Source: Herminiimonas sp. (lineage in GTDB: Bacteria > Pseudomonadota > Gammaproteobacteria > Burkholderiales > Burkholderiaceae_D). From it: DNA of 64,000 bases. The notes below the pieces were generated by a model. That model had not been told where the DNA came from and did not search any database. It saw only the letters and a list, made by a program, of their open reading frames with translations. Below are positions 18,627 to 28,532 of the stretch, piece by piece. The position numbers and the translations under genes were made by a program. Numbering within the stretch: position 1 is the stretch's first letter; each line of letters begins with the position of its first letter. The stretch spans positions 1 through 64,000 of the forward strand of contig JAQGLW010000004.1 in NCBI GenBank assembly GCA_028292665.1. Direction: 5' to 3'.

Positions 18627-19014
18627 GCTGAACTCCTCGATGGCATTATGCAATTGCGTTGACTGTTTCATTGATAGCACGAACCGGCAGCATGATTTTT
18701 GCGCAGAGTCTACTGAATACCATCCTCTGTTGCCGATTCAATGTCGATTGGGTGTAAAGCCTGGCTTGCGGCAGACATCCGGCACTCGGCCCGCTTGGCC
18801 GTTTTAACTGATACCAATATACCAATCAAGCTAAATATCGTGATATTTTTGGGCACTTTCCTGATGTTTTGACGTCGGAGGAATGTTTGATGCAAGTCAA
18901 ACTTGCTCCAAGTTAAGTATTCATCAAGCCGATAGCGATATAAGAATTCCCGCTTGGCTTTATACTCGCAATTTATTTGTCAATCTTTACAATCAATTTT
19001 AAGAACCGATACTT
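18627..19014. promoter_or_regulatory. 388-bp AT-rich divergent control region of the gsp operon
   Basis: No convincing gene. The region is clearly AT-richer than its surroundings and separates the cupin gene from gspG. It contains a perfect 7+7 palindrome with a 2-bp centre (AAATATC-GT-GATATTT, 18833-18848), a smaller dyad CAAGT/ACTTG at 18894-18906, and a TATACT at 18961-18966 that could be a -10 about 50 bp upstream of gspG. Promoter calls are tentative. Confidence 0.45.
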
Positions 19015-19479
19015 ATGCAGAACGTTTCTCTCCGCCCGACCCGCCACATGTTATTCCGCGCGGCAGCGCGCGGCTTTACCTTGATAGAAATCATGGTAGT
19101 GGTGGTGATCATGGGAATTCTGGCGGCACTGATCGTTCCCAAATTGATGGGACGTACCGACGATGCGCGGATCATCGCCGCCAAGCAGGATATCTCGACC
19201 TTGATGCAAGGGCTGAAACTATACAAGCTCGATAACCAGCGTTATCCTACGACCGAGCAGGGTTTGCAGGCATTGGTTGCCAAACCGACCGCAGGCCCTG
19301 CCGCCAACGGCTGGAAAACCGGCGGCTATATCGACAAGCTGCCGAAAGATCCGTGGGGCAATCCTTATCAATATCTGTCACCCGGCATCAAGGGCGAGGT
19401 CGATGTGTTCTCGCTGGGTGCGGATGGACAGCCTGGGGGCACCGGCAACGATGCCGATATCGGTTCGTGGGAATTGTAA
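19015..19479 (+). CDS. gspG: Type II secretion major pseudopilin GspG
   Basis: The main subunit of the periplasmic pseudopilus that pushes cargo through the secretin. It has a prepilin leader ending in ARG, cleaved before [19 protein letters not shown], then the GspG-specific calcium loop near the C-terminus ([16 protein letters not shown] and [17 protein letters not shown]). It is 154 residues long. It is the first gene of the twelve-gene gsp operon. Confidence 0.97.
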   Translation: MQNVSLRPTRHMLFRAAARGFTLIEIMVVVVIMGILAALIVPKLMGRTDDARIIAAKQDISTLMQGLKLYKLDNQRYPTTEQGLQALVAKPTAGPAANGWKTGGYIDKLPKDPWGNPYQYLSPGIKGEVDVFSLGADGQPGGTGNDADIGSWEL

Positions 19480-19991
19480 TTACGCATTTTTTCGCTGGTC
19501 CGGACCGGACCCGTCCACGCGCGCAGCACCGGCTTCCATCGCGCGGCTTCACGTTGCTTGAGTTGCTGGTAGTGATGGTGATTGCAGGAATCATGCTTGG
19601 TGTGGTTTCATTCAATGCAATGCCGAGCGAGCGTCAGGTTTTGCAAAACGATGCGCAGCGGATTGCGTTGTTGTTGCAACTGGCGCGCGACGAAGCGATT
19701 GTGCGCAACCGCCCGATTGCGTTCGAAGCGGAATCGGACCGTTATCGTTTCCTTCAGCGCGAAGAAAATACCTGGCAAATCCTTACCCAGGATGAGCTGT
19801 TGCGCGAGCGGGAATTCAAGCGGTCTCCGGTATTGCTTTCGATCAGTCCGCCGCAGGCCGGCGAAGCCGTCCCGTTGCGCATCGTCTTCGGTCGCGAACC
19901 GGTCGACAAGCCCTTTGTCCTGACGCTGTCGATCGGCGACGCGCATGTCGCCGTCCGTGCCGACGGTATCGGACATTTCGTGGTCGAATGA
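19467..19991 (+). CDS. gspH: Type II secretion minor pseudopilin GspH
   Basis: Minor pseudopilin with a leader ending in SRG before [20 protein letters not shown] and the GspH-type beta domain ([18 protein letters not shown]). No ATG exists near the leader; the GTG at 19467, overlapping the end of gspG, gives a 26-residue leader and 174 residues in total. The start is therefore uncertain and probably depends on translational coupling with gspG. Confidence 0.85.
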   Translation: MGIVITHFFAGPDRTRPRAQHRLPSRGFTLLELLVVMVIAGIMLGVVSFNAMPSERQVLQNDAQRIALLLQLARDEAIVRNRPIAFEAESDRYRFLQREENTWQILTQDELLREREFKRSPVLLSISPPQAGEAVPLRIVFGREPVDKPFVLTLSIGDAHVAVRADGIGHFVVE

Positions 19992-19992
19992 C

Positions 19993-20397
19993 ATGCGTAC
20001 CGATCGTCGCCGGGCCAACCATCGTGATAAACGCCGCAGCGCGGGCTTCACCCTGCTCGAAGTATTGGTGGCGCTGGTGATAGTCGGCACTGCATTGGGC
20101 GCCAGCCTGCGTGCGGTTGGCAGCCTGACGCAAAACAGCAGCGATTTGCGCGCATCGATGATGGCGACCTGGTCGGCCGAAAACCGGCTCACGCAAATTC
20201 GTCTGGCGCGGGAATGGCCGGCGCTCGGCCAACGCAGGTTCGACTGCACGCAGGGAGAACTGCAACTGGTATGTGAAGAAAATGTGTTTGCAACGCCGAA
20301 TCCGTCTTTCCGCCGCGTCGAGGTCAGCGTGTTCGATACGAAGAGTGCCGAACGCCAAATCATCAAGCTGGCCCAGGTGGTGCCGAATGCGCAATAA
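19993..20397 (+). CDS. gspI: Type II secretion minor pseudopilin GspI
   Basis: A 134-residue minor pseudopilin of the tip complex (GspI-J-K). The leader ends SAG before FTLLEVLVALVIVGTALGA, and the family segment WSAENRLTQIRL follows. It starts 1 bp after the gspH stop and its 3' end overlaps gspJ. Confidence 0.93.
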   Translation: MRTDRRRANHRDKRRSAGFTLLEVLVALVIVGTALGASLRAVGSLTQNSSDLRASMMATWSAENRLTQIRLAREWPALGQRRFDCTQGELQLVCEENVFATPNPSFRRVEVSVFDTKSAERQIIKLAQVVPNAQ

Positions 20398-21091
20398 ACC
20401 GATCGGGCAAGCCATTGCGCCTGCTGTTTCAATTATGCGGAGGAAAGGCCGGCAACGCGGTTTGACCCTGGTTGAATTGCTGGTCGCCATCAGTGTGCTC
20501 GCATTCGTGGCGGTACTGGGATGGCGCGGGCTCGACGGCATAGTGCGCGCGCGCATTGCGCTGACCGGCGATCTTGAGCAGACGCGCGGGATGCAACTGG
20601 CATTTGCACAACTGCAAAACGATTGCGCGCATCTGGTGACTGCGGCAACCATAGCGAACCGGCCGCCGCTCGCCGCCGAGCAAGGGCGCCTGACGCTGAT
20701 CCGCACGGTGTTTGCCGACAACCAGCCGTCACGGCTGCAAGTGGTGGCCTATCGTGTCAACGGCGGCGTGCTGACGCGCCGCGAATCGGCTGCAACCCGC
20801 GATTTGAATGAACTGGACACCTACTGGCAGGCCGCTTTGAACGATAGCGATATATCCCAGGCGGTCACGCTGCAATCAGGCGTGGCCGCGATGACAATGT
20901 GGCTATGGTCCCCGGAGAGCAACGCCTGGCGCGTCGCCGACACCGTGGCGCAGACCGGTTCGACACCCGGCGCGAACCCTGTTGCAGGTGTGACGGCGCT
21001 TCAACCGACATGGACCGGACTGGAAGTATCGTTGCAGTTGCAGGGCCGCGACGCCGGCATGCTGAAAACATTTTTGCTGGGGGCTGTGTGA
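20387..21091 (+). CDS. gspJ: Type II secretion minor pseudopilin GspJ
   Basis: Tip-complex pseudopilin with leader ending RQRG before LTLVELLVAISVLAFVAV and a large beta-rich domain (LQNDCAHLVTAATI and LTRRESAATRDLNELDTYWQ). ATG 20387 inside the gspI end has an AGGTGG site 7 bp upstream and is preferred (234 residues); ATG 20435 would give a very short 9-residue leader. Confidence 0.92.
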   Translation: MRNKPIGQAIAPAVSIMRRKGRQRGLTLVELLVAISVLAFVAVLGWRGLDGIVRARIALTGDLEQTRGMQLAFAQLQNDCAHLVTAATIANRPPLAAEQGRLTLIRTVFADNQPSRLQVVAYRVNGGVLTRRESAATRDLNELDTYWQAALNDSDISQAVTLQSGVAAMTMWLWSPESNAWRVADTVAQTGSTPGANPVAGVTALQPTWTGLEVSLQLQGRDAGMLKTFLLGAV

Positions 21092-22035
21092 ATATGCGTT
21101 CAGCATTGTCCGGCCGTCAACGCGGCGTCGCCGTGATCACCGCATTATTGTTGACCACGCTGGCCATTACGATCGTCGCGAGCCTGTTCTGGCAACAACA
21201 GGTGCAGGTGCGTTCCATTGAAAATCAGCGGCTGCAGTTGCAGAAACAATGGATCCTGCGCGGTGCGATCGACTGGGCGCGCCTGATCCTGCGCGAAGAT
21301 GCCAAGTATTCGAGCATCGACACGCTGGATGAGCCGTGGTCGGTGCCGCTGTCGGAAACGCGGCTCGATCAATACGTTGAAAACGGACGCGTCGATGCCG
21401 ACGTCGCCGATGCGGCGCTGTCCGGCAGCATCATCGATGCGCAGTCGCGGTACAACCTGACCAACCTGTCACTCAACGGCATCATCAATCCCAAGGAGGT
21501 CTTGGTTTTTCAACGTTTGCTCACCAATGTGCATTTGAATCCTGCATTGGCGCAGGCAACCGCCGATATGATGGCCGCTTCGCAGCCAAGGCAGGATGCG
21601 TCGGCACCGAGCAACAACAATTCGCGCTTCATGGGTCTGGCACAGATGGACGATTTGCTTGCCGTGCCGGGCTTTTCCGCCGAAATACTCGACAAACTGA
21701 GGGAGTTCATCATTTTCCTGCCGCATGCTACCCCGATCAATGTAAATACTGCGCCGGCGGAGGTATTGGCCGCAAGAATTGATACACTCTCGATTTCGGA
21801 TGCGATTTTTCTGGTGGCGAATCGAAAGAGCGCCAGTTTTCGCGACATTGCCGATTTTGCGCAACGCCTGCCGGGAAAATCATTGAGCCTGTCCGGCAAT
21901 GAACTGGCGGTTGCGACCGGTTATTTTCTGGTCAACGGCAAAGTACGCATGAGCCGCGCCGGCCTTGAGGTGCAGGCACTGATCGAACGCAATGGCGCCA
22001 CTAATACCAGGCTGATCTGGGTTCGAGAAAATTAA
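21088..22035 (+). CDS. gspK: Type II secretion minor pseudopilin GspK
   Basis: The largest minor pseudopilin, capping the pseudopilus tip. The leader ends in RQRG before VAVITALLLTTLAITIVASLF. The body has the helix-hairpin-helix part LAVPGFSAEILDKLREF and TPINVNTAPAEVLAARI typical of GspK. The start may be GTG 21088 (sharing GTGA with the gspJ stop) or ATG 21094. It is about 315 residues long. Confidence 0.94.
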   Translation: MNMRSALSGRQRGVAVITALLLTTLAITIVASLFWQQQVQVRSIENQRLQLQKQWILRGAIDWARLILREDAKYSSIDTLDEPWSVPLSETRLDQYVENGRVDADVADAALSGSIIDAQSRYNLTNLSLNGIINPKEVLVFQRLLTNVHLNPALAQATADMMAASQPRQDASAPSNNNSRFMGLAQMDDLLAVPGFSAEILDKLREFIIFLPHATPINVNTAPAEVLAARIDTLSISDAIFLVANRKSASFRDIADFAQRLPGKSLSLSGNELAVATGYFLVNGKVRMSRAGLEVQALIERNGATNTRLIWVREN

Positions 22036-22050
22036 AGGGAGCGGAACACC

Positions 22051-23334
22051 TTGAGTACATTGTATATTCGCTTGCCTTCCAAAGCCGCAGCCGATAGCGC
22101 CGAGCACTGGACTGCATTATCCTGCCCGTTCGCATCGGTATCGAATGGAGGCGCAATCGAACGCGAAGGCAATGCGCCGCTGTCGGACTTGTCCGGCCTG
22201 GTGGCAAAGACGCAACGCATCGTGCTGCTGCTGGCTGCCAGCGATGTCAGCCTGCTGCGCGTGCAGGTGCCGCCGTTATCGGGCGCCAGGCTGAAAGCCG
22301 CATTGCCGAATCTGGTGGAAGAGCAGTTGATCACCGATCCCGCCGAGTGCGTGATGGTCGCGGGCGGTTTGTCGGATGGCTTGCGTACAGTCGCAGTGAT
22401 GCAGCGCGCATGGCTTGAAATCGCAACCAGGACATTCATTCAATTCGGCGCGCGCCACATCGTTGCGTTGCCGGCGCAATTGTGCCTGCCGTATCAACCC
22501 GGCATTGTCGCTGCCGCCGTTACCGAGCAGGGCGCCGATATCGACCTGGCGATACGCTTGTCGGAACACGATGGAATCGGCTTGCCGATCATGCCGGAAC
22601 AGCACGAGAGCGCTGCGCACGAAGCCGTGCATGCGCTGAGCGCGGTGGTGCCGCAAGCGCCGGTCGTGCTGTATGTGCCGCAATCCGCTGTCATGACTTA
22701 TCAGCAGGCGGTCAATCAGGCCGGTGCATCGGAAGAGCGCATCAGCGTCCTTGCCGACAACTGGCCGCGCTGGATTGCCGGCGCCGCCGGCACGTCGGTT
22801 GATTTGATGTCGGGCCTGGGCGCTGCGGCCGGTCCCAAACTGGATTGGCGTCGCTGGCGCTGGCCGCTGGTGCTGGCGGGTGCGGCTTTGGCCGTCAATG
22901 TCGCGGCCATCAATATCGATTGGCTGCGCATGAAGAGCGAAGCCGATTCCCTGCATGCGGCGATGACGCAAATTTACAAATCGGCTTATCCGAAAGAACC
23001 GGTGATTATCGATCCGCTGGTGCAAATGCGGCAAAAAATCGCTGCCGCAAAACGCGATTCAGGGCAGGTTGCACCGGACGATTTCACGGCGCTTGTCGCG
23101 GCCTTCGGCGAAGCGTGGACCGGCGTCGTGCAAGGGTCGGCGGCGCGCAAGGCGCCGGTGCCCGGCATTGCGGCAATTGAATATCGCGAACGTAGTCTGT
23201 TCGTGCGATTGAAACCCGATGCCCCGGCGCCGACCGACCAGCTGAAGGCGGCGCTGGCGGGCCGCGGCCTGTCGCTTACGCCGGCGCCTGCGCAATCGGG
23301 AGCGATCGTCTGGCAAATCAGGAGCACCAAATGA
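22051..23334 (+). CDS. gspL: Type II secretion assembly platform protein GspL
   Basis: A bitopic inner-membrane protein of 427 residues. The cytoplasmic actin-like N-domain (about 1-265) would bind GspE. A single helix lies near residues 273-292 (WPLVLAGAALAVNVAAINI), followed by a periplasmic ferredoxin-like domain. The TTG start at 22051 is preceded by GGGAGCGG. It overlaps gspM by 4 bp (ATGA). Confidence 0.93.
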   Translation: MSTLYIRLPSKAAADSAEHWTALSCPFASVSNGGAIEREGNAPLSDLSGLVAKTQRIVLLLAASDVSLLRVQVPPLSGARLKAALPNLVEEQLITDPAECVMVAGGLSDGLRTVAVMQRAWLEIATRTFIQFGARHIVALPAQLCLPYQPGIVAAAVTEQGADIDLAIRLSEHDGIGLPIMPEQHESAAHEAVHALSAVVPQAPVVLYVPQSAVMTYQQAVNQAGASEERISVLADNWPRWIAGAAGTSVDLMSGLGAAAGPKLDWRRWRWPLVLAGAALAVNVAAINIDWLRMKSEADSLHAAMTQIYKSAYPKEPVIIDPLVQMRQKIAAAKRDSGQVAPDDFTALVAAFGEAWTGVVQGSAARKAPVPGIAAIEYRERSLFVRLKPDAPAPTDQLKAALAGRGLSLTPAPAQSGAIVWQIRSTK

Positions 23335-23843
23335 ACCCGACCGAAACAATGAACCGATTGGCGCAATCACTGTCCGAATTCTGGGCCGCGCGCAATGCGC
23401 GTGAACGTAATCTGCTCGCAGCCGCGGCAGCGGTGGTGGCGCTGGGATTGGTTTACGCATTGCTGATCGGTCCGGCTTCAAGCGGACGCGATCAATTGAA
23501 CAGGAGTTTGCCGGTGCTGCGCCAGCAGGTCGCGCAGTTGCAGAACTTGTCGAAAGAAGCTGCAGGCCTTTCCACAAAGACGGCGCCGTCCGTTGCGCCG
23601 ATCTCCAGGGAAAATATCGAAGCCGCATTGACGCGCAAAGGGTTGAAGCCGCAAAACGTCGCGCTGACCGGCGACATTGCAAAAGTGCAATTATCCTCGG
23701 CATCATTTGCCGGCATCCTCGATTGGCTCGATGACATGCAAAAAACTTCACTGGTTTCGGTGGTCGATGCCAATATTGTTGCGCTAGCTCAACCCGACAT
23801 GGTCAATGCGACTTTAACGTTGCGTCAGCAGAAGAGTGAATAA
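23331..23843 (+). CDS. gspM: Type II secretion assembly platform protein GspM
   Basis: A 170-residue bitopic protein: short cytoplasmic part with ARNARERNLL, one transmembrane helix at about 25-42 (LLAAAAAVVALGLVYALLIG) and a periplasmic ferredoxin-like domain (VALTGDIAKVQLSSASFAG, LDWLDDMQK). It stabilises GspL. It is coupled to gspL by an ATGA overlap. Confidence 0.92.
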   Translation: MNPTETMNRLAQSLSEFWAARNARERNLLAAAAAVVALGLVYALLIGPASSGRDQLNRSLPVLRQQVAQLQNLSKEAAGLSTKTAPSVAPISRENIEAALTRKGLKPQNVALTGDIAKVQLSSASFAGILDWLDDMQKTSLVSVVDANIVALAQPDMVNATLTLRQQKSE

Positions 23844-23942
23844 GGTGATCGTCAAAGCGCATGCATGTTTCTCCGGCCGGTCCGGTGTGGATGCATTGCC
23901 GCATTTGAGCCGGAACAGGCAAGCGGGTAAAAAGGGCGGCAC

Positions 23943-24716
23943 GTGCTGCGCCTCGTGATATGGTTAGCGGCAGGAATTGCCAGTATCGTCATCACGGTGC
24001 TGGCGTTTTTGCCGGCAAGCTGGATGTCGTCGGTACTGGAGACGCAAACAGCGGGGCGTTTGACGCTTGGGGATACGCAAGGCACGTTATGGAACGGTTC
24101 CGCCTTTATCGGCGGCGCGCCGAGCGGCAGGGATCCTGTGACACCGCTGCTGCCGGGGCGTTTCTCATGGCGGCTGTCGCCGATGGTGTTGTTGGGACAG
24201 GTCGATGCGGAACTGGAAAATGCGGAGGCATTGTCGCAACCGATCAGGATAACCGGCAGCTGGCATCAATGGCAGGTGAATCCGGCAGGGATTTCATTGC
24301 CGGCAGAACGGCTTGCCGGCCTGGGTGCGCCGTTGAATACGATACAGCCGTCCGGCCGGATGCGATTGTCATGGAATCCGCTGCAATTGATGCGGCAGGA
24401 CGACAAAATCGAAGTGACCGGAACAATGAATCTGGAAATGACCGACATCGCATCGCGTCTGTCGCCGGTCAAGCCGCTGGGTGCGTACAATCTGGCATTC
24501 GACTGGCGCGGCCAACAGGCTCAGCTGACGCTCACGACAGTCAACGGCCCGATGCTGTTGAATGGTTCCGGCGTGTTCGCGAATGGACGTTTGCAATTTT
24601 CGGGGAAGGCGGAAGCCGAGACGGGGCAAGAAGAGAGGCTGGCGAATTTACTTAATTTGCTGGGACAACGCCGCAGACAAGGCGGTAAAGATGTTATTGC
24701 GCTAGAGTTCAAATGA
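23943..24716 (+). CDS. gspN: Type II secretion protein GspN
   Basis: A 257-residue protein with an N-terminal membrane helix (LRLVIWLAAGIASIVITVLA) and a beta-rich periplasmic domain beginning LTLGDTQGTLWNGSAF, the GspN signature. It is accessory and not present in all type II systems. The GTG start has AAGGGCGG upstream. The 99 bp before it hold no gene. The end overlaps the longest reading of gspD. Confidence 0.88.
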   Translation: MLRLVIWLAAGIASIVITVLAFLPASWMSSVLETQTAGRLTLGDTQGTLWNGSAFIGGAPSGRDPVTPLLPGRFSWRLSPMVLLGQVDAELENAEALSQPIRITGSWHQWQVNPAGISLPAERLAGLGAPLNTIQPSGRMRLSWNPLQLMRQDDKIEVTGTMNLEMTDIASRLSPVKPLGAYNLAFDWRGQQAQLTLTTVNGPMLLNGSGVFANGRLQFSGKAEAETGQEERLANLLNLLGQRRRQGGKDVIALEFK

Positions 24717-24745
24717 AAAAAAATAATCGCTTATTGGTCCGGCGT

Positions 24746-24812
24746 GGCGAAGTCCCGGCTTCGCCGCGCTCCGTTTTCTCCTTCTCCTTGTACGAGAAGG
24801 TTGGGGTGAGAG
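24746..24812. repeat. REP-like double-hairpin element at the gspN-gspD junction
   Basis: Two stem-loops lie side by side: a 7-bp perfect stem GGCGAAG/CTTCGCC (24746-24765) and a 6-bp stem CTTCTC/GAGAAG (24781-24799), the latter followed by GTTGGGGTGAG. The second half resembles the widespread intergenic element of pattern TCTCC-loop-GGAGA-GGTTGGGGTGAG. Read in frame it only adds a poorly conserved N-terminal extension to GspD, so it is best seen as an inserted intergenic repeat. Only one copy is visible in this window. Confidence 0.5.
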
Positions 24813-24823
24813 AATGCGGCTTC

Positions 24824-27049
24824 ATGTTCAATCGTGCCGCATCGGCGGCAGGCACATTCAAGAAACCGGCAGGCTGGCGCAACTGGGGCGCGGCCATGGT
24901 GCTGCTGTGTGCAGCGGCTTCGATGCAGCCGTCGCATGCGCAGGATCCGGCGGCGAATCAGGCCACCCTCAATTTCGTCGGCGCCGATATCGAATCGGTG
25001 GTCAAGGCGATCGGCCATTACACGAATACGACTTTCATCATCGATCCGCGCGTCAAAGGCACGATCAATCTCATATCCGAAAAGCCGGTTACCAAGGCGC
25101 AGGCATTTCAGCTGTTGACCTCGGCATTGCGGCTGCAGGGTTATGCCGTGGTGGCCGGCGAGGGCTTTACCAAGGTCGTGCCGGAGGCCGATGCCAAGCT
25201 GCAGGCCGGCCCGATTCAGGGCGGAACCATCCGCGGCGATCAGATTGCGACACAGATTTTCCGCCTGAATTACGAATCCGCCGCCAATCTGGTGCCGGTA
25301 TTGCGGCCGCTGATTTCGCCCAACAATACGATCAACGCCAATCCCGGCAACAACACCGTCGTCATCACCGATTATGCGGACAACCTGAGGCGTCTCGGCA
25401 GAATCATCGCGGCGCTGGACGGCCCGGCGACCAGCGAACTCGAGGTGCTGCCGATTCGTTATGCGATGGCCTCGGATATTGCAGTGATGGTCAATCGTCT
25501 GCTGGAGCCGGGCGCCGCCGCGGCTCCCGGCGGCGACGCGGGCCGCGTCAACCTGCTGGCCGATTCGCGCACCAATTCCGTCATCGTTCGAGCGCCATCC
25601 ATTGCACGCGCCAATCTGGCGAAATCGCTGATTGCGAAACTCGATCAGCCGACCGCGATGCCGGGCAATGTGCATGTGATCTATCTGAAAAATGCGGAAG
25701 CGACCAGGCTCGCACAAACCTTGCGGGCAGTAGTAGCGTCCGATGCATCGGCAACCACTACCGGCACGACGGCGGCGTCTGCTCCGCAGCAACCGCAGCA
25801 ACCGCAGTCCGGCGCGGCAACGACGCAAACCGGCACCGGCATGCAGGCGCCGCCGTCCTCGCCCGCTCCGGCGCAGGGACCGCTGCCGACGGGAGGCGCC
25901 GGCGGATTCATTCAGGCCGATCCGGCGACCAATACGCTGATCATCACGGCCAGCGAAGCGGTCTATCGCAATTTGCGCACAGTCGTCGACCAGCTCGATG
26001 CGCGCCGCGCGCAGGTATATGTCGAGTCGCTGATTGTCGAAGTATCGGCCACGCGCGCAGCCGAGTTCGGAATCCAGTGGGCCGGTGCGACAGGCGACAG
26101 CACCAGCAACTACAGGCTCGGATCCGTGACCGGATTCACTTCCACGGCCGGCGGCAATGCGGCCGGCGACAACCTGATTTCACAGGCGGCTGCAAGACTG
26201 ACGGCGCCCGGCACTCCGCTGCCGCCGGGCAACGGTCTGACGCTCGGCCTGTTCCGCCAAGTCGGAGGCCAGCTAGGACTCGGAGCGATAGCGCGCGCGC
26301 TGGAATCCGACGACAATGCCAATATCCTGTCGATGCCGAACCTGATCACGCTCGATAACGAAGAAGCGAAAATCATCGTTGGACAAAACGTGCCTTTCGT
26401 CACCGGACAGTACACGACGGCGGCTTCGGGCGGCACGGCGGGCGTCAATCCGTTCCAGACGATCGAGCGTCGCGATATCGGTTTATCGCTGCGCGTGCGG
26501 CCGCAGATTTCCGAAGGCGGCACGGTCAAGATGGCTATTTACCAGGAAACATCGGCGATTCAGACAACGACTGCGTCCGGCATCATTACCAGCAAGCGCT
26601 CGATCGACACCAATGTATTGGTCGACGACGGCCAGATCATCGTGCTCGGCGGATTGATCGAAGACAATATGCATGACAGCATCGAAAAAGTGCCCGGCCT
26701 GGGCGATATTCCCGTCGTCGGCAATCTGTTCAAGTATCAAAAGCGCAATCGCGGTAAAACCAACCTGATGGTGTTCTTGCGGCCGACGGTAATAAGAAGC
26801 AATGAACAGAGCGTCAATGTCGCAGGCGACCGCTATAACTATATCCGCAATACGGAAGTTACCGGACAGCCTGAGCGGACGATCGCATTGCCGAATATGG
26901 GAGCGCCGCTGTTGCCGCAACTGCAGGATGGCCGGATGGTCGATGGGCCTTTGCTCAATATCGATCAAGGCGGCAGGGGCGCCGGGCAAAATCCTGCCGC
27001 ACCGCCGCCTTCTGCACCCCCTCCTTCTTCACCACCAATTATCAATTAG
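24824..27049 (+). CDS. gspD: Type II secretion outer-membrane secretin GspD
   Basis: The outer-membrane channel. From ATG 24824 it has a signal peptide (cleavage after SHA), the N0 domain (LNFVGADIESVVKAIG), N1-N3 repeats with a Gln/Pro/Thr-rich insertion in N3, and the secretin core (VESLIVEVSATRAAEFGIQW to VPGLGDIPVVGNLFKYQ and KTNLMVFLRPTVI). The C-terminus is Pro-rich. An in-frame ATG at 24713 (ATGA with gspN) would add 37 residues encoded by a hairpin repeat and is less likely. The protein has 741 residues from the chosen start. No pilotin is in the window. Confidence 0.95.
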   Translation: MFNRAASAAGTFKKPAGWRNWGAAMVLLCAAASMQPSHAQDPAANQATLNFVGADIESVVKAIGHYTNTTFIIDPRVKGTINLISEKPVTKAQAFQLLTSALRLQGYAVVAGEGFTKVVPEADAKLQAGPIQGGTIRGDQIATQIFRLNYESAANLVPVLRPLISPNNTINANPGNNTVVITDYADNLRRLGRIIAALDGPATSELEVLPIRYAMASDIAVMVNRLLEPGAAAAPGGDAGRVNLLADSRTNSVIVRAPSIARANLAKSLIAKLDQPTAMPGNVHVIYLKNAEATRLAQTLRAVVASDASATTTGTTAASAPQQPQQPQSGAATTQTGTGMQAPPSSPAPAQGPLPTGGAGGFIQADPATNTLIITASEAVYRNLRTVVDQLDARRAQVYVESLIVEVSATRAAEFGIQWAGATGDSTSNYRLGSVTGFTSTAGGNAAGDNLISQAAARLTAPGTPLPPGNGLTLGLFRQVGGQLGLGAIARALESDDNANILSMPNLITLDNEEAKIIVGQNVPFVTGQYTTAASGGTAGVNPFQTIERRDIGLSLRVRPQISEGGTVKMAIYQETSAIQTTTASGIITSKRSIDTNVLVDDGQIIVLGGLIEDNMHDSIEKVPGLGDIPVVGNLFKYQKRNRGKTNLMVFLRPTVIRSNEQSVNVAGDRYNYIRNTEVTGQPERTIALPNMGAPLLPQLQDGRMVDGPLLNIDQGGRGAGQNPAAPPPSAPPPSSPPIIN

Positions 27050-27058
27050 TGATCAGCA

Positions 27059-28501
27059 ATGAGTAATGCAACAATGGATGGCCGTCTTTTACCTTATGCA
27101 TTTGCCCGCGATTTCGCGCTGCTTGCCCATCGCAACGGCGCCGCGAACGGCGGGGCGGTCGAGGTGTGGGTATCGGACGCAACGGCGCCGACAGCCATTG
27201 CCGAAGTAAGCCGCCGGTTCGGCCGCGTCAAACTGAAATCGATGTCGCGCGAAGCGCTCGAATCGGCGATCGCCAAGGCCTATGCCGGCTCCGGCGGCGA
27301 CGCGGCGCAAGTGATCGATGAATACGAATCCGATCTCGACCTGGCGAAACTGATGCTCGACATGCCGGCGGTCGAGGATCTGCTGGAATCGGCCGACGAT
27401 GCGCCGGTGATCAGGATGATCAATGCGCTGCTGACGCAGGCGCTGCGCGAAGGCGCTTCCGACATCCACATCGAACCGTTCGAGCAGGTGTCGGTGGTGC
27501 GCTTCCGCATCGACGGCACCTTGCGCGATGTCGTGCGGCCGAAGAAGGCGATCCACGCATCGCTGGTTTCGCGCATCAAGATCATGTCGCAGCTCGACAT
27601 CGCCGAAAAGCGTTTGCCTCAGGACGGCCGCATCACCCTGCGCGTCGGCGGCAAGCCGGTCGACGTGCGGGTTTCCACGCTGCCGACCGGACATGGCGAG
27701 CGCGCGGTATTGCGTTTGCTCGACAAGGAAGCGGGCCGGCTCGATCTGCAGCATCTGGGCATGAGCGGCGACGCGCTGCCGCAGTTCGACAAGCTGATTG
27801 GGCAACCGCACGGCATCGTACTGGTCACCGGGCCGACCGGTTCGGGCAAGACCACCACGCTGTACGCGGCGCTGTCGCGGCTGAATGCGAGCACCACCAA
27901 TATCCTGACGGTCGAAGATCCGATCGAATACGAAGTCGCAGGCGTCGGCCAGACCCAGGTCAATCCGCGCATCGACATGACGTTCGCCAAGGCGTTGCGC
28001 GCGATTTTGCGGCAGGATCCGGACGTCATCATGATCGGCGAGATTCGCGATCTGGAAACCGCACAGATCGCGGTGCAGGCATCGCTGACCGGCCATCTGG
28101 TGCTGGCCACCTTGCACACCAACGATTCCGCGGCTGCGGTCACGCGTCTGCTCGACATGGGAATCGAGCCGTTCCTGCTGTCGTCATCGCTGCTCGGCGT
28201 CGTCGCACAGCGGCTGGTGCGAAAATTATGTCCGCATTGCAAACGGCATGACGGCCAGCTGTGGCATGCGGTCGGCTGCGACAAATGCGGCCTTACCGGT
28301 TATCAGGGCCGGGTCGGCGTCTACGAATTATTGCTGACCACCGATCAGATCCGTGCCCAGATTCATGATCGGGCATCGGAAGCGGATATCCGCGCAACTG
28401 CCCAGCAGGATGGCATGCGCACCATGCGCGAAGACGGCGAGCGCTGGCTGGCGGACGGCACGACGACGCAGGCGGAACTGTTGCGTGTCACGAAAGATTA
28501 A
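27059..28501 (+). CDS. gspE: Type II secretion ATPase GspE
   Basis: Cytoplasmic hexameric ATPase of 480 residues that powers pseudopilus assembly. It has the N-terminal GspL-binding domain, Walker [16 protein letters not shown], the Asp box and Walker B ([14 protein letters not shown]), the His box ([13 protein letters not shown]), and a four-cysteine zinc module (CPHC ... CDKC) before [12 protein letters not shown]. It starts 10 bp after gspD. Confidence 0.97.
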   Translation: MSNATMDGRLLPYAFARDFALLAHRNGAANGGAVEVWVSDATAPTAIAEVSRRFGRVKLKSMSREALESAIAKAYAGSGGDAAQVIDEYESDLDLAKLMLDMPAVEDLLESADDAPVIRMINALLTQALREGASDIHIEPFEQVSVVRFRIDGTLRDVVRPKKAIHASLVSRIKIMSQLDIAEKRLPQDGRITLRVGGKPVDVRVSTLPTGHGERAVLRLLDKEAGRLDLQHLGMSGDALPQFDKLIGQPHGIVLVTGPTGSGKTTTLYAALSRLNASTTNILTVEDPIEYEVAGVGQTQVNPRIDMTFAKALRAILRQDPDVIMIGEIRDLETAQIAVQASLTGHLVLATLHTNDSAAAVTRLLDMGIEPFLLSSSLLGVVAQRLVRKLCPHCKRHDGQLWHAVGCDKCGLTGYQGRVGVYELLLTTDQIRAQIHDRASEADIRATAQQDGMRTMREDGERWLADGTTTQAELLRVTKD

Positions 28502-28532
28502 TCGCCGATGAATACATTTTTAAGGTCGCCCC

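Noticed and set aside
18885-18917. Short leader peptide with a GGAGG site upstream of gspG
   Set aside because: Only eight codons from the best-placed ATG, no regulatory residue pattern, and no terminator downstream of it.
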